Below are positions 30,710 to 32,894 of a stretch of 32,894 bases of DNA, one piece after another (within the stretch, counting starts at the first letter, position 1; each line of letters begins with the position of its first letter). The translations under genes were made by a program, and so were the position numbers. The stretch comes from JBBPYR01 sp038199755 (lineage in GTDB: Bacteria; Chloroflexota; Ktedonobacteria; Ktedonobacterales; Ktedonobacteraceae). The stretch is taken from positions 1-32,894 of the forward strand of contig JBBPYR010000224.1 of the NCBI GenBank assembly GCA_038199755.1, written 5' to 3'. Under the pieces are notes generated by a model, which was not told the origin of the DNA, ran no database searches, and saw nothing but the letters and a program-made list of their open reading frames with translations.

Positions 30710-32833
30710 CTATTCACCCAAAAGCGTTTCGAGCTTTGCTTCGATGGTGAGTGACGTGGGGAAGAAGGCCGCCTCCTCTATAGCGTTATAGGGGGCGGAG
30801 GGAGCCTGCAACGCGGCAACGAATGCGGGCGTACCGTCAAGGTCATAAAAGCAGTTTTCTACAATCCAGGAGTGTATATGCCGCCCGAAGCTGGTCAGGT
30901 CGGACTCCTCCGTCACTACCATTACCTTGTTGGCCTCGCGAACTGCCGCAGCAATGGTCTCCTCATCAAATGGGACAAGCGTGCGTAAATCGACAATTTC
31001 GATGGCACCACCCTTGCGATGTACGATGTTGGCGGCAGCTGAACACGCCTCAAGGACCATTGTTCCCCAGGCAATAATCACGGCATCTGCACGTCCCGTG
31101 CCAATCTTGAGGCGGTGTGCCTTGCCAATAGGTAAGGTATAATAGCCATCGGGAACGTTCCAATAGTCGGACAGCACAGCAATGGGTACGCCCTCACTAT
31201 CCTTTGGTGGCTCCGAACGATAGAGGCGACCACGCTCAAGGAACACAACGGGCGATTGTGCGCGGGCAGCCTCCAAAAGCAGTCCCTTCGCATCATAAGG
31301 TGTTGCCGGACAGATGGTAATCAGGCCCGGAACGTTGGTAAACCATTGTTCACCAGCATTTGAGTGGCCATAGCCGCCACCACCAGAACCACTACTAGAA
31401 ATGGGACCGCCACCGCCACTACCAGACTTGGTGCGAATAATCATTGGCACTTTCCAATCACCATAGGTCTGATACGCGATACGCGAGGCAAGGCGGAGCG
31501 TTTGTGTGGCAGATTGATGATAATCCACGAATTGAATTTCCGCACAACGCGCTTTGCCATCCTTCATGCCCGCACCTGCGACGATACCCACGATTACCTG
31601 CTCATTGAGGGGGCTGCTAATTGCACGATCAGGAAACTGTGAAACGAGTGCTGCCGTGGCCCCAAAGACGCCACCCTTTGGGCTAGCGACATCCTGCCCA
31701 TACACAAAGAAATGGGGATCGCGTTGTGCAAGTTCCACCAAAGCTTCATTGATCGCCCCGAGCATTGTAATCGGTCGCTTCCGACCACGAGGCGTATTTT
31801 CGATCCACTCAGGAACGTAAAAGACATGGTTCATCACGCGATCAGGTGTGGGTTGCGGCTCCTGCAATATTTCATTCTCGGCGCGTTCCAGCTCTTTGCG
31901 TATCTCACGGCGAATTTTGTCGATGTCACCCTCTTGCAGATACTTCCGCTCCACTAGCCAGCGACCAAAGTTCTTCACGGGGTCTTTCGTGGACGTTGTT
32001 AACTCGATCTCTTCTTTTTTGCGGTATGACTTGATGTCGGTGCTGCTAGAATGCGCGTCGAGCAGACCCAGGCGCAGGTGCATCAGAGCTGGTCCTTTAC
32101 CCGCGCGCACATACGCAGCCAAACGGTCCGTGGCCTCATATACAGCCATCACATCTACCCCATCAACCTCTTCGGCATAGAAATTGGCCGCCTTCGCCTG
32201 ATCGACCAGAGACCCTGCCCACTGAATCGATGACTCTGCGGTAATGGCCCAACCATTATCCTCAATCACGATCAATACAGGCAAGTTATGGACCGAGGCC
32301 TGGCGAAGCAACACATTAAAATCATTTGTCGCAACGCTGCCATCACCACCTGTGTAGAGAATGATCTCCTGTCCCACATCAGCAGAGTCGGCACGGTCAT
32401 GTTCGTGCCGCTTGATTGAGTAGCCAAACCCGCCTGCAAAGGGTGCTAGGCCAGCAATCTCACTAAAAGTGGGCAGGATACGGTGTTTCTTGCTGCTGTA
32501 ATGGGAAGGCATGTTACGGCCAGCACACATGGGGCCAGTCGTCAGCGAATACGCCTCCCGCAAAGGACCACGAATATCACCTGTGCGCTGCAACCACGCC
32601 GCTAGATCGCGATAGTACAGGGAAAGCCAATCTTGCTCTTCGAGAGCCGCGATGACTGCCGCCATACCTTCATGTCCAGCACAACCAATGTAAAAAGGGA
32701 AACGCCCTTGAGTTTTACGAATCTTAAGCAGGTCATTCATTGCCCGCGCCGTAACCATCGTGCGGTACAGCGCGAACACATCCAGCGACGGTGCTGGCGT
32801 GTCGGCTATCGTTTCGCTAATATGTAATGTCAT
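30710..32833 (-). CDS. Fused alpha-ketoacid dehydrogenase E1 (alpha plus beta)
   Basis: A 707-residue thiamine-diphosphate enzyme with E1-alpha (about 15-330) and E1-beta (about 352-705) in one chain, as in the fused 2-oxoisovalerate dehydrogenase-type enzymes. The cofactor motif GDGS starts at 163 and its Asn193 lies in EDNG; RNMPSHYSSK holds the phosphate-site His111. In the beta half, SPLNEQVIVGIVAG carries the conserved Glu411, and GQDVASPKGGVFGAT, VVFLERGRLYR and IVDLRTLVPFDEE are typical. Residues 470-487 form a Gly/Ser-only loop where the family has a shorter glycine-rich turn before HSxSxE. It should decarboxylate a 2-oxo acid, probably branched-chain or pyruvate, and pass the acyl group to an E2 that is not in the window. 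GGAGG eight bases upstream supports the start. Confidence 0.93.
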   Translation of the reverse strand: MTLHISETIADTPAPSLDVFALYRTMVTARAMNDLLKIRKTQGRFPFYIGCAGHEGMAAVIAALEEQDWLSLYYRDLAAWLQRTGDIRGPLREAYSLTTGPMCAGRNMPSHYSSKKHRILPTFSEIAGLAPFAGGFGYSIKRHEHDRADSADVGQEIILYTGGDGSVATNDFNVLLRQASVHNLPVLIVIEDNGWAITAESSIQWAGSLVDQAKAANFYAEEVDGVDVMAVYEATDRLAAYVRAGKGPALMHLRLGLLDAHSSSTDIKSYRKKEEIELTTSTKDPVKNFGRWLVERKYLQEGDIDKIRREIRKELERAENEILQEPQPTPDRVMNHVFYVPEWIENTPRGRKRPITMLGAINEALVELAQRDPHFFVYGQDVASPKGGVFGATAALVSQFPDRAISSPLNEQVIVGIVAGAGMKDGKARCAEIQFVDYHQSATQTLRLASRIAYQTYGDWKVPMIIRTKSGSGGGGPISSSGSGGGGYGHSNAGEQWFTNVPGLITICPATPYDAKGLLLEAARAQSPVVFLERGRLYRSEPPKDSEGVPIAVLSDYWNVPDGYYTLPIGKAHRLKIGTGRADAVIIAWGTMVLEACSAAANIVHRKGGAIEIVDLRTLVPFDEETIAAAVREANKVMVVTEESDLTSFGRHIHSWIVENCFYDLDGTPAFVAALQAPSAPYNAIEEAAFFPTSLTIEAKLETLLGE

Positions 32834-32894
32834 TCAGATCGCCTCCAGATATCGTCGCCATTGACGACATAGGTTAACTCAACAACTATAAACA

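Noticed and set aside
1..32894. CRISPR arrays, tRNA or rRNA genes, insertion sequences, integrases, attachment sites, replication origins and classical riboswitches.
   Set aside because: I saw no spaced direct repeats, no tRNA cloverleaf or CCA-ended stems, no transposase or integrase motif and no riboswitch core. A covariance-model scan would be the decisive test for small RNAs.

Overview
The window (32,894 bases) looks like chromosomal DNA from a free-living bacterium, most likely a Ktedonobacteria-type member of the Chloroflexota. I infer this from gene content and protein style, not from a marker gene: a Ser/Thr kinase with a C-terminal membrane bundle, a multi-zinc-ribbon protein with a Tyr/Gln/Pro-rich linker, a fused E1 alpha/beta dehydrogenase, a TPR protein beside a roadblock/LC7 protein, and tandem TIGR04283-type glycosyltransferases. 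I see no rRNA, tRNA, CRISPR array, insertion sequence, prophage gene or plasmid gene.

Layout. 1-5.1 kb (+): gamma-glutamyltransferase-family enzyme, a glycosyltransferase with a CysRS-tail-like N-terminus, oligoendopeptidase F, and a CsbD-like protein. 5.2-8.5 kb: glucose-6-phosphate dehydrogenase (-) diverging from a class I flavin disulfide reductase (+). 8.6-15.1 kb (-): coiled-coil membrane protein, membrane-anchored alpha/beta hydrolase, CrtI-type carotenoid desaturase, and a MacB-type ABC permease/ATPase pair. 15.3-23 kb (+): nicotinate phosphoribosyltransferase, a radical SAM protein of the COG1964/tetraether-synthase-like type, two TIGR04283-type glycosyltransferases, a 32-residue membrane microprotein, an 8-TM protein and a Ser/Thr kinase. 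23-24.3 kb: CPBP intramembrane protease (-) diverging from a small cysteine-rich protein (+). 24.4-32.8 kb (-): the run M16 peptidase, large TPR protein, roadblock/LC7 protein and NDP kinase, preceded upstream by a zinc-ribbon protein and the fused E1 dehydrogenase.

How genes may work together. The radical SAM protein and the two glycosyltransferases form a co-directional block that could act on lipids or cell-surface glycolipids. The TPR, roadblock and NDP kinase genes form a compact run that suggests small-GTPase or scaffold signalling, although no GTPase gene lies in the window. The E1 enzyme, the G6PDH and the NAD-salvage enzyme are central metabolism.

Non-coding structure is unusually clear. 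All four convergent gene junctions carry one long (21-37 bp arm) near-perfect inverted repeat of unrelated sequence. Further hairpins lie between tandem genes, including a gapless 56-bp palindrome and one that touches a promoter. Several promoters share an extended -10 box (TGnTATAMT type). These promoters also decide start codons for the GGT, G6PDH, CrtI and cysteine-rich genes, where longer open frames exist. The most distinctive items are the radical SAM/glycosyltransferase block, the hairpin system at gene ends, the glycosyltransferase fusion, the microprotein, and a kinase promoter with a 17-bp palindrome at its predicted transcription start.
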